Assembly (NCBI GenBank): GCA_023406225.1
Contig: JAEXWS010000239.1
Span: 1-20,595, forward strand
DNA: 20,595 nucleotides
Direction: 5' to 3'
DNA from: Bacillota bacterium
Lineage (GTDB): Bacteria > Bacillota > Clostridia > Oscillospirales > Oscillospiraceae
Shown here: in pieces, positions 14,296 through 20,595 of the stretch
How positions within the stretch are numbered: the first letter of the stretch is position 1
Layout of the letters: the number at the start of each line of letters is the position of its first letter
Notes under the pieces: model-generated
Seen by the model: the letters and a program-made list of their open reading frames with translations, nothing else
The model's database searches: none
Told to the model about the DNA's origin: nothing
Position numbers and translations under genes: made by a program

Positions 14296-15351
14296 ATGAA
14301 AAAGAAACTGACAGCCTTGCTTTTAGCCGCCGCAGTGGCGTTTTCCACAGCCGCCTGCGGCAGCGGCGGCGCGGACTCCGGTCCGGCGACCGCCGACGGG
14401 ACAGCCCCCGTCACCGTGACGTTTTACTCGCCCAACAGCGGCAACTACGCCAGCCAGGCCCTGACGGTCATGGCGCAGAACCTAACGGAAAAGTCCGGCG
14501 GCAAGCTGGTGGGCAACGTCATCGAGGCGGGGACCGCCGGGACCCAGGACGAGGCCGCCCAGATGATGATGAGCGGCGATCTTCAAGTGATCGTCTACAC
14601 GGTGGACCAGATGTCCAACCAGATCCCCGGCGCAGGCGACTGGCTGTCTCTTCCGTTTTTGTTCGACTCGGACGAGCAGGCCGTCACGGACTATGAGAAC
14701 GGCTGGATGCTGGACCAGGTCAAGACAGCGGCGGCGGCAGGCGGCATCCATGTGTTCGACTACGTGTATTCCGGATTCAAGTGCCTGAGCTTTACCAAGG
14801 ACGTGCACTCCTTCGACGACTGGCAGAACCTGAAGGTCCGCGTGCCCAACAACCCCATGTTCCATGAGCTGTGCGGGGCGTACGGGATGCAGACTGTGGC
14901 CGGCATCGACATGTATACCTCCATGCAGAACGGCACCGTGGATTCCGTTCTCCAGGGCGAGGAGGGGCACCAGGTGTTTAAGCTGGAAGAGGTGATGAAG
15001 GAGCTGGTCCTGATCCACGACACGTACGGCTCCAACTTCTACGTGTGCAACGAGCCCTGGTTCCAGAGCCTGAGCGCCGAGCAGCAAAAGACCCTTACCG
15101 GCGTGATCACCGAGGCCTCCGCGGAGTACAACCAGATGTCCAAGGACGCCATCACCCAGTATGTGGAGGAGACCCTGCCCGCTAGCGGCGTGGAAGTGGT
15201 CATCCCTGACGAGACATGGAAAAACGCCATGAAGAAGGCCGTGATCCCCGTTTGGGAGGCGGCATTCTCCAACGAAAATTACAACGCGGAACTGATGGAG
15301 CGGCTGAGAAGCGAATACTTTGAGGTGAACTTCGCGGACGTTCTGAGCTGA
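14296..15351 (+). CDS. dctP: TRAP transporter substrate-binding lipoprotein (DctP family)
   Basis: This is a 351-residue binding protein with a lipoprotein signal (MKKKLTALLL..., lipobox STAAC, Cys21). The start at 14296 follows GGGAGG; an upstream in-frame extension would bury the signal peptide and is rejected. The substrate-contact motif NLKVRVP keeps Arg182, and GMQTVAGIDMYTSMQNGTVDSV follows, very like the corresponding part of the first operon's DctP (VSGIDMYTGLQQGTMDAV). It is therefore the normal partner of DctQ and DctM downstream, and its ligand is probably related to that of the first TRAP system. It is the second binding protein in the operon. A GC-rich hairpin follows the gene before dctQ, as in the first operon. 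Confidence 0.92.
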   Translation: MKKKLTALLLAAAVAFSTAACGSGGADSGPATADGTAPVTVTFYSPNSGNYASQALTVMAQNLTEKSGGKLVGNVIEAGTAGTQDEAAQMMMSGDLQVIVYTVDQMSNQIPGAGDWLSLPFLFDSDEQAVTDYENGWMLDQVKTAAAAGGIHVFDYVYSGFKCLSFTKDVHSFDDWQNLKVRVPNNPMFHELCGAYGMQTVAGIDMYTSMQNGTVDSVLQGEEGHQVFKLEEVMKELVLIHDTYGSNFYVCNEPWFQSLSAEQQKTLTGVITEASAEYNQMSKDAITQYVEETLPASGVEVVIPDETWKNAMKKAVIPVWEAAFSNENYNAELMERLRSEYFEVNFADVLS

Positions 15352-15364
15352 CGCGGACCGCGCG

Positions 15365-15391
15365 GGGGGGCGGGCGAAAGCTCCGCCCCCC
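15365..15391 (+). other. Intercistronic hairpin between dctP and dctQ (second operon)
   Basis: GGGGGGCGG (15365-15373) pairs with CCGCCCCCC (15383-15391) around a nine-base loop containing GCGAAAG; only TTT follows. It occupies the same place as the hairpin at 5315-5345, although the sequences are unrelated. It probably stabilises or partly attenuates the transcript after the binding protein. Confidence 0.65.
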
Positions 15392-15434
15392 TTTGACGGC
15401 GAATGGATGAGTACAGAGAAAGGGACCCCGTTTT

Positions 15435-16001
15435 ATGAAAAAAAATTCAGCTTTTGCCGCGATCATCAAAATCAACGACCTGATTGGCAATATAGAGCGG
15501 TTTTTCTGCGTGGCTGTGATGATCCTGCTGGTGGTCGCCTGCATGATCTTTATATCGTGCCGGTATGTGATCCACGTTTCGGTGCCCTGGTCCGATGAGC
15601 TGGCCCGCTATGTGTTGGTGGCCCTGGGCTGGATCGGCGCGTCCTACTGCTCTTATCACGACGATCATCTGCGCATCACCGCCGTCAGCGGTCTGGTGAA
15701 AAAGCGGTGCAGGAACTCCGACGCCGTGCTGACGGTCCTGGAGCTGGCCACGCAGCTGATGATCGGCGGCTTCATGATCTTCTTTCTGAGCAATTTCATC
15801 ACCTACCTGACCAAGAGCGTCATGCCCCTGAACGTCATGACCACCGCGCTGAAGATCCCCAATTGGTATCCCATGCTGGTCATTCCCCTGGGCAGCGGAC
15901 TCATGATCGTCCACTCCTTTTTGAAGGCGGCTGTCTGCCTGGGGAAGCTTCTCCACGCCCTGCCTGCGGATGGGGCGGCCGGTGAGAGCGGGGAGGGCTG
16001 A
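15435..16001 (+). CDS. dctQ: TRAP transporter small permease subunit (DctQ family)
   Basis: This 188-residue protein has the same length as the first DctQ and about four hydrophobic segments. The signature PWSDELARYVLVALGWIGAS is at 51-70, followed by HDDHLRIT. The ATG at 15435 has GAAAGGGA about ten bases upstream. It forms the membrane complex with DctM, whose ATG lies two bases after this stop, so translation is probably coupled. It is a clear but diverged paralog of the protein at 5368-5934. Confidence 0.92.
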   Translation: MKKNSAFAAIIKINDLIGNIERFFCVAVMILLVVACMIFISCRYVIHVSVPWSDELARYVLVALGWIGASYCSYHDDHLRITAVSGLVKKRCRNSDAVLTVLELATQLMIGGFMIFFLSNFITYLTKSVMPLNVMTTALKIPNWYPMLVIPLGSGLMIVHSFLKAAVCLGKLLHALPADGAAGESGEG

Positions 16002-16003
16002 AC

Positions 16004-17293
16004 ATGCAGGCGTTTTTGATTTTCATGCTCATCTTTCTGGGCCTTGCGATCCTGTTTGAGTTCCCGCTGGCCTATTCCCTGGGCATCGCGGCATCCGCGA
16101 CCTTCGTGCTCCACGGATTCGCCCTGAACAATCTGGCCTCTTCCGCGTTCACGAGCCTGGACAATTTCGATCTGCTGGCGATGCCGTTTTTCGTATTCGC
16201 CGGCTTCATCATGCAGTACTCAAACCTTTCGGAAAAGCTCTTCCGCTTCATCAATGCCTTTGTGGGCCGGTTCCGGGCCAGCACCGGCGCCGTGGGCGTG
16301 GCCACCTGCGCCCTCTTCGGCACGCTGACGGGCTCCCTGGTGGCTACCGTGGCGGCCATCGGCCAGATCGTGTTCCCCGAGATGGAGCGCAAGGGCTATT
16401 CCAGGGCCTATTCCGGCGCGCTGGTAGCCAACGCCGGCATGCTGGGCCAGTTGATCCCGCCCAGCTCCCTCGGCATCATCTACGCCATGACCACCGGCAT
16501 GAGCATTTCCGACGTGTGGCTCTCCACCGTGGTCCCGGCGCTGATGATCGTGGCGGCCTACAGCGTGTATAACTATCTGGTCCGCCGCAGAGTGGAGGAG
16601 AAATGCACGGAACGGTTCGAGGTGGTCCCCTATGTGAAAAACATCGGCGTCAGCACGAAAAACGCCTTCTGGGCCCTTATGATGCCCGTCATCATTTTCG
16701 GCGGCATCTACGGCGGTATCTTCACGCCCACGGAGGCGGGCGCCATCGCCGCCATCTACGGCGCTCTCTACTACTTTGTGAAAAAATGGAAGGACCCCAA
16801 ATCCGTCAACGGCAGCTTCATCGGCATCGCCACCGCCGCCGTCGGCGTGGTGGGCAGCATTATGCTGATCATGGCCTTCGCCACGGCGGCGGGCAGGGCC
16901 ATGTCCTTCGCAGGCATCTCCGCGCTGGTCCAGAATTTTTTCCTGACGAACCTCTCCGAACCGTGGCAGTTCATGCTGGCGTGCATCATCCTCTTCACCG
17001 TGTGCGGCATGATCGTGGACGGCAACGTGGCGATCCTTCTGTTTATCCCCCTGCTGACCCCCATGCTCTCCACCTACGGCATCGACCCGATCTTCTTTGC
17101 GGCGGTGGTCCTGCTGGTCCTGGAGTTCGGCGCGGTGACGCCCCCCTTCTGCGTTGCGATCTTCATGTCCGCCAAGCTCTGCCGCGTGTCCTTTGGCGAG
17201 ATCATGCGGGAAACGGTGCCCTTCCTGCTGATCAACTACGCCATATTGATCCTGGTGCTGCTCTTCCCGGGGCTGTGTACGCTCTTGACGTGA
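16004..17293 (+). CDS. dctM: TRAP transporter large permease subunit (DctM family)
   Basis: This is a 429-residue polytopic membrane protein. Motifs match the first DctM: FDLLAMPFFVFAGFIMQYSN, GRFRASTGAVGVATCALFGTLTGS, PPSSLGIIYAM, GGIYGGIFTPTEAGAIAAIYG and GMIVDGNVAILLFIPLLTP. The ribosome site GGGAGGG overlaps the end of dctQ. It provides ion-driven translocation of the ligand captured by the operon's binding protein(s). A 50-base stretch is exactly shared with the first dctM. Unlike the first operon, no terminator follows; the VOC gene starts 32 bases on, so uptake and metabolism are transcriptionally linked here. Confidence 0.94.
   Translation: MQAFLIFMLIFLGLAILFEFPLAYSLGIAASATFVLHGFALNNLASSAFTSLDNFDLLAMPFFVFAGFIMQYSNLSEKLFRFINAFVGRFRASTGAVGVATCALFGTLTGSLVATVAAIGQIVFPEMERKGYSRAYSGALVANAGMLGQLIPPSSLGIIYAMTTGMSISDVWLSTVVPALMIVAAYSVYNYLVRRRVEEKCTERFEVVPYVKNIGVSTKNAFWALMMPVIIFGGIYGGIFTPTEAGAIAAIYGALYYFVKKWKDPKSVNGSFIGIATAAVGVVGSIMLIMAFATAAGRAMSFAGISALVQNFFLTNLSEPWQFMLACIILFTVCGMIVDGNVAILLFIPLLTPMLSTYGIDPIFFAAVVLLVLEFGAVTPPFCVAIFMSAKLCRVSFGEIMRETVPFLLINYAILILVLLFPGLCTLLT
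16628..16677 (+). repeat. 50-bp exact repeat shared by the two dctM genes (copy 2)
   Basis: This is identical to 6565-6614, in the same frame and orientation. It is about 10 kb from the first copy, so the two copies could recombine and delete the LysR gene, block A and half of block B. Confidence 0.9.
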
Positions 17294-17325
17294 TGCGTTG
17301 CGGGATGTGAAAAGGAGAAGGCGCA

Positions 17326-17829
17326 ATGATGGAGACAAAAAAGGAATGGGCCAAGCAGATTTTTCAGGTGGTCTGTGTGGTGAGCGACCTGGAGGAGACG
17401 CTTGGCAATTGGAAGCGTCTGGTGGAATTTGACGAATCGTCCATCAAGCGCGGTGAAACAGACCGCTCCGCGCAGCACATTTACCGGGGACGGGCAATTG
17501 CCTGCCCCATCCGATACGCGCGGTTCGACCTGGGCGGCGTGGACATGAAGTTGGTGGAGCCGCTGAACAAATTCGGCGGCGACCCCTATTCCGACCGCCT
17601 GCTGGAAAAGGGCCAGGGCTTTCACCACGTGGGGATCTGCGTGGAGTCCTGCGGTGAATTCGCCGCGCACTGCGGCAAACTGGGTCTGAAACCGCTCTAT
17701 GAAGAGATCACGGAGGGACAGCGCCTGCAATTGTACGCTCTGGAGGAGAAGATCGGCATGTCCATCGCCCCCCGGGAGCGCATGACCGGCCCCTGCGGCG
17801 GCCGGGACGGCAGAGGCCGGACGCTGTGA
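17326..17829 (+). CDS. VOC-superfamily protein, metal site eroded
   Basis: This is a 167-residue paralog of the VOC protein of block A, with shared segments such as FDESS near 35-39, VEPLNKFGGDPYSDRLLEKGQGFHHV around 77-102 and the YALEEKIG region. At the four metal positions it reads Gln14, Lys75 (Glu in the paralog), His100/101 and Ala148 (Glu in the paralog), so at least two ligands kept in block A are lost. It may act without metal, bind a ligand only, or be non-catalytic. The start at 17326 (an ATG-ATG pair) is preceded by AAGGAG. It lies 32 bases after dctM and 36 bases before the zinc dehydrogenase. The C-terminal tail is rich in Gly and Arg and shorter than in the paralog. Confidence 0.8.
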   Translation: MMETKKEWAKQIFQVVCVVSDLEETLGNWKRLVEFDESSIKRGETDRSAQHIYRGRAIACPIRYARFDLGGVDMKLVEPLNKFGGDPYSDRLLEKGQGFHHVGICVESCGEFAAHCGKLGLKPLYEEITEGQRLQLYALEEKIGMSIAPRERMTGPCGGRDGRGRTL

Positions 17830-17865
17830 TCTCCCCCGCTTACGGCGATTGAGAGGAGAAAAGAT

Positions 17866-18921
17866 ATGAAAGCATTGGTCTATCAAAAGGGCGGCCGGGC
17901 CAACGCCTCGGTCCGCGAAGTGCCCGATCCCGTCTGCGGCGCGGGGCAGGTATTGGTGCGGGTCATGGCCTGCGGCATCTGCAAGCCCGCCGATTCGGGC
18001 CACGACCGGGGCGACTCCATCCTGGGAACGTATCCCGTGATCCCCGGCCACGAATTTTCCGGCATCGTGGAGGCGGTTGGCCCGGGCGTGACCCATTTCA
18101 AACCCGGGGACCGGGTCAGCGTGGACAACGGCGCCCCCTGCGGCACCTGTTACTACTGCCAGCGGGGCGAATTCGCCTTCTGCGAGGACTACAAGGCCAT
18201 GGGGCAGAGCCTGGACGGAGGCTTTGCGGAGCTGGCCGTTGCGCCGGAGAGCCATGTGTATGCCGTGCCCGACGGCGTGTCCCTGCGCGCCGCCGCCCTC
18301 TCCGAGCTGGTGGGCTGCGCATACCACTGCATCGACCGCTGCGCCATCCCCCAGGCGGCGGACGTGTTGATTCTGGGCTGCGGCGCCAGCGGGATGCTGC
18401 TGGCAATGCTCGCCAAAAGCACGGCCGCGGCCACCGTCACCGTTGCGGACTCCATCCCCGCCAAGCTGGAAAAAATCGCGTCCAAGGGCGTTGGCACCGT
18501 CCTGGTGGACCGGAGCGACGATACCGTTCACGAGACGGTTTTGAAAGCGCGTTTTCCCCGGGGCTTTGACGTCATCATCGACGCGGCGGGCGACGCCGGG
18601 CTGCTGGAGCGCAGCGCGTACCTCCTCAAACCCAAGGGCAAGCTGGTGAACTACTCCTTTGCATACACGGAGAAGAAGGAGGTCACGCTCAACATATCCC
18701 TGTTCGCCCGGAAGGAACTGCACTACATCGGCTCCACCTTCCAGCACCACAATTTTGAACAAGTGCTGCGCTCCATGGCCGCCGGCCGGGTGGACCCGGC
18801 GTTCGTCATCACGGACGCATATCCGCTGGATCGCTATTTCGAGGCGCTGGACCGGAATCTGACGGACAGCGGGACCATCAAAATCATTGTGGAGCCCAAC
18901 GGCTCCTCGGAGGGCAAATAA
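17866..18921 (+). CDS. Zinc-dependent alcohol/polyol dehydrogenase (MDR family)
   Basis: This is a 351-residue medium-chain dehydrogenase with a complete machinery. Catalytic zinc residues are Cys39 (ACGICK) and His62-Glu63 (PGHEF). The structural zinc cysteines are 92, 95, 98 and 106 (CGTCYYCQRGEFAFC). The cofactor loop is GCGASG at 171-176, with Asp195 after the second strand, suggesting NAD. It resembles sorbitol/threonine-dehydrogenase-type enzymes that oxidise a secondary alcohol to a ketone. AGAGGAGAAAAG precedes the ATG at 17866. It is diverged from the block A dehydrogenase, so it probably acts on a different carbon or stereoisomer, but it sits in the same order (VOC, dehydrogenase, isomerase). 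The isomerase paralog follows 20 bases later. Confidence 0.92.
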   Translation: MKALVYQKGGRANASVREVPDPVCGAGQVLVRVMACGICKPADSGHDRGDSILGTYPVIPGHEFSGIVEAVGPGVTHFKPGDRVSVDNGAPCGTCYYCQRGEFAFCEDYKAMGQSLDGGFAELAVAPESHVYAVPDGVSLRAAALSELVGCAYHCIDRCAIPQAADVLILGCGASGMLLAMLAKSTAAATVTVADSIPAKLEKIASKGVGTVLVDRSDDTVHETVLKARFPRGFDVIIDAAGDAGLLERSAYLLKPKGKLVNYSFAYTEKKEVTLNISLFARKELHYIGSTFQHHNFEQVLRSMAAGRVDPAFVITDAYPLDRYFEALDRNLTDSGTIKIIVEPNGSSEGK

Positions 18922-18941
18922 AACGGCGCAAGGAGAACATC

Positions 18942-19880
18942 ATGAATCACATTCAATTTGGGGCCTGCGAATTCTGCTTTCCGGTGTGGGGCGCGCTGGC
19001 CATCGAGATGGCCCATGATGCGGGCTTTCAAGGCATGCAGATCACGGACGGCGGCGGTTATCTGCAGCCCCACCCGCTGAACAACGGCTTTGTGGAGTAT
19101 GAGCGGTTCGGCCTGGACCTGCGGCGGAAGGACTCCTTCCCCCTGACCGACGAATGGGTGCAAAACGACTATTTGGAGGCCGCCGCAAAATTCGGCATGA
19201 CGCTGACCGGCATCGACCTGTATTTGCTGGACCGCCAGGGCTTCGTCAAGTTCGCGAGCGGCACCCCCCAGGGGCGCCAGTGCCTGGAGACGATCCAAAA
19301 CGCCGTCCACGCCGCCGCGCAAATGAACATTCCATCTGTAACCATCCCTCTGCGGGGGATGTTCGGCGTGGGCCAGCACGCATATGCCCTGCAAAAGCTC
19401 CAATACGCGGCGGAGGTGGGCCGGGAATACGGCGTGCAGATCCTGGCCGCCGCGGATACGGGACTCGGATATCGGATGGAGATCATGGACGCCCTGCAGG
19501 GAGCAGTCAAACTGGATTTCAACACCATCGACCCCCTGGTGACCGCCTCCGGCAGCGCGGCGGAGATGATCGCGGCTCTGGGGACGGACCGCATCGGCCG
19601 CTTCCGCTTCCGGGACCTCTCCGCGGACAGCGAGGGCTTCGTCACCCGGGAAACGGGCCGTGCGGCGCTTCTGGGACAGGGAGACGGCGGCTTCCTCTCC
19701 TGCGCGGAGGCCGTGAAATCCTCCGGCTACTCCGGCTGGGTCCTCTCCGAGACCGCCTATTACAGCGTGGACCTCAACGTGGGCGGCGAGGATTACGTGT
19801 CCCTGGCCAGGCAGGACGTGCAAACCTTAAAGACCGTATTTCACGCGGAGGCAGGGAGGGTCAACCATGGCCAGATTTAA
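18942..19880 (+). CDS. Isomerase/epimerase-like TIM-barrel protein lacking metal ligands (probable pseudoenzyme)
   Basis: This 312-residue protein is homologous over its length to the isomerases at 8401-9243 and 19867-20595 (start IQFGACEFCFPVWGALAIEMAHDAGF, end DYVSLARQDVQTLKTVF). At the metal and active-site positions it differs: Glu148 becomes Ala171, Asp172 becomes Asn194, His174 becomes Ile196, His200 becomes Arg222, and only Glu270 (LSET) is kept. It also carries an insertion of about 17 residues (roughly 49-65, rich in charged and aromatic residues) after PLNN. The frame is intact and the ribosome site AAGGAG is good, so it is a maintained gene rather than a decayed one. It overlaps the next isomerase by 14 bases. 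A structural or regulatory partner of that enzyme, or a binding protein, is a better guess than the ancestral isomerase reaction. Confidence 0.82.
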   Translation: MNHIQFGACEFCFPVWGALAIEMAHDAGFQGMQITDGGGYLQPHPLNNGFVEYERFGLDLRRKDSFPLTDEWVQNDYLEAAAKFGMTLTGIDLYLLDRQGFVKFASGTPQGRQCLETIQNAVHAAAQMNIPSVTIPLRGMFGVGQHAYALQKLQYAAEVGREYGVQILAAADTGLGYRMEIMDALQGAVKLDFNTIDPLVTASGSAAEMIAALGTDRIGRFRFRDLSADSEGFVTRETGRAALLGQGDGGFLSCAEAVKSSGYSGWVLSETAYYSVDLNVGGEDYVSLARQDVQTLKTVFHAEAGRVNHGQI

Positions 19881-20595
19881 ATTTGCCGCCTGCGAATGGA
19901 GCTTCCCGTGCTGGGGCTCCCTCGCGGTGAAGATGGCCCATGCGGCGGGCTTTGACGGGATGCAGTTGGGAGACGCGGGCGGCTCCATGCACGCATATCC
20001 CCTGCGCGACAAGCATGTTCAGGAACACTATTTGAACGCGGGCGCCAAATACAACATTGAATTTCCCCAAATCCATCTCTACACCCTGGGCCACCAGTGC
20101 TATTACCGCAGCCGCCTGGATTCCCCCGAGGGGGAGCTGTGCCTGGAGAGTATCCGGCAGGGGATCATCGCGGCCTCTGAAATGGGGATCCCCAGTGTGA
20201 TCATCGACGGGATGCGCATGAACGATCCCGCCAAGCGGCGGCATGTGTTGGACGTCGCCAGGTACGCCGTGGAGCAGGGCGGGGAATATGGCATTCAAAT
20301 CGGCATGGAAACCGACATGTCCCTGGAGGACCACATCCGCTTTCTGGACGCGCTGGACGGCAGGCTGAAGCTGTGCTTCGACGCCCATAATCCGGTGATG
20401 TACGGCACAGGCTATCCCCCCGACATGATCCGCGCTCTGGGGAAGGACCGGATAGAGCATTTCCACGTCAAGGAGTCCCAGGCCAACGAGGACGGGTTTT
20501 TGAGCGTGGAGACGCCCATTGTTTTGATGGGCGAGGGCTGCACGTTTTTCAGGGAGTCCGCCCAGGCTGTGAAGGAGATCGGCTTCGAGGGCTGG
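19867..20595 (+). CDS. Sugar phosphate isomerase/epimerase-like TIM-barrel protein, 3'-truncated by window edge
   Basis: The first 243 residues are present and the frame is open to the last base. The ATG at 19867 follows GGGAGGG and lies inside the end of the preceding gene (14-base overlap), indicating translational coupling. It is very similar to the block A isomerase: MARFKFAACEWSFPCWG at the start, identical SEMGIP and VMYGTGYPPDMIRALGKDRI stretches, and no length difference up to the cut. Metal candidates Glu148, Asp172, His174 and His200 are all present; the last Glu lies just beyond the window. It is probably the active isomerase/epimerase of block B, with a reaction close or identical to that of the block A enzyme. 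Confidence 0.88.
   Translation, partial: MARFKFAACEWSFPCWGSLAVKMAHAAGFDGMQLGDAGGSMHAYPLRDKHVQEHYLNAGAKYNIEFPQIHLYTLGHQCYYRSRLDSPEGELCLESIRQGIIAASEMGIPSVIIDGMRMNDPAKRRHVLDVARYAVEQGGEYGIQIGMETDMSLEDHIRFLDALDGRLKLCFDAHNPVMYGTGYPPDMIRALGKDRIEHFHVKESQANEDGFLSVETPIVLMGEGCTFFRESAQAVKEIGFEGW

Overview
The window is a GC-rich accessory metabolic region. The organism is most likely a high-GC anaerobic Firmicute of the Oscillospiraceae/Clostridia type. This is an inference from the Gram-positive-style lipoproteins (MKKK...LAAC), strong AGGAGG-type ribosome binding sites, sigma-A-like promoters and the LysR style. No rRNA, tRNA, phage, transposase or CRISPR feature was seen.

Layout. Positions 1-4000 (+) hold a broken-in tandem pair of N-acyl-D-amino-acid deacylases, a terminator, a strongly structured spacer and an M20 metallopeptidase. 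Positions 4120-7306 (+) are a self-contained TRAP transporter operon (dctP-dctQ-dctM) with promoter, intercistronic hairpin and terminator. Positions 7327-8265 (-) encode a LysR regulator. Positions 8401-11806 (-) are block A, transcribed in the order VOC protein, SDR, zinc alcohol dehydrogenase, TIM-barrel isomerase/epimerase. Positions 11807-12156 are a divergent control region. Positions 12157-20595 (+) are block B: orphan TRAP binding protein, phosphotriesterase-family hydrolase, a second dctP-dctQ-dctM set, then VOC, zinc dehydrogenase and two isomerase paralogs overlapping by 14 nt. The last gene runs off the window.

How it may work. The TRAP systems would import organic acids or acylated/sugar-acid-like compounds. 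Soluble dehydrogenases (two zinc MDRs, one SDR), isomerase/epimerases and a PTE-family hydrolase (possibly a lactonase) would convert them. The deacylases and M20 enzyme suggest that N-acyl amino acids (including D-forms) are also used. The substrate cannot be read from the sequence, and no kinase, aldolase or lyase is present here.

Most notable signals. (1) Both TRAP operons share a 43-bp element immediately upstream of their promoters (32/43 identical, same length, ending in the -35), a candidate regulon site. (2) The isomerase at 18942-19880 has lost nearly all metal ligands yet overlaps an apparently intact paralog, so it is a candidate pseudoenzyme. (3) The orphan TRAP binding protein has Trp where the ligand-binding Arg is expected. 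(4) Block B's VOC protein has also lost metal ligands that block A's protein keeps. (5) Paralogs share patches of near-identical DNA, suggesting gene conversion.
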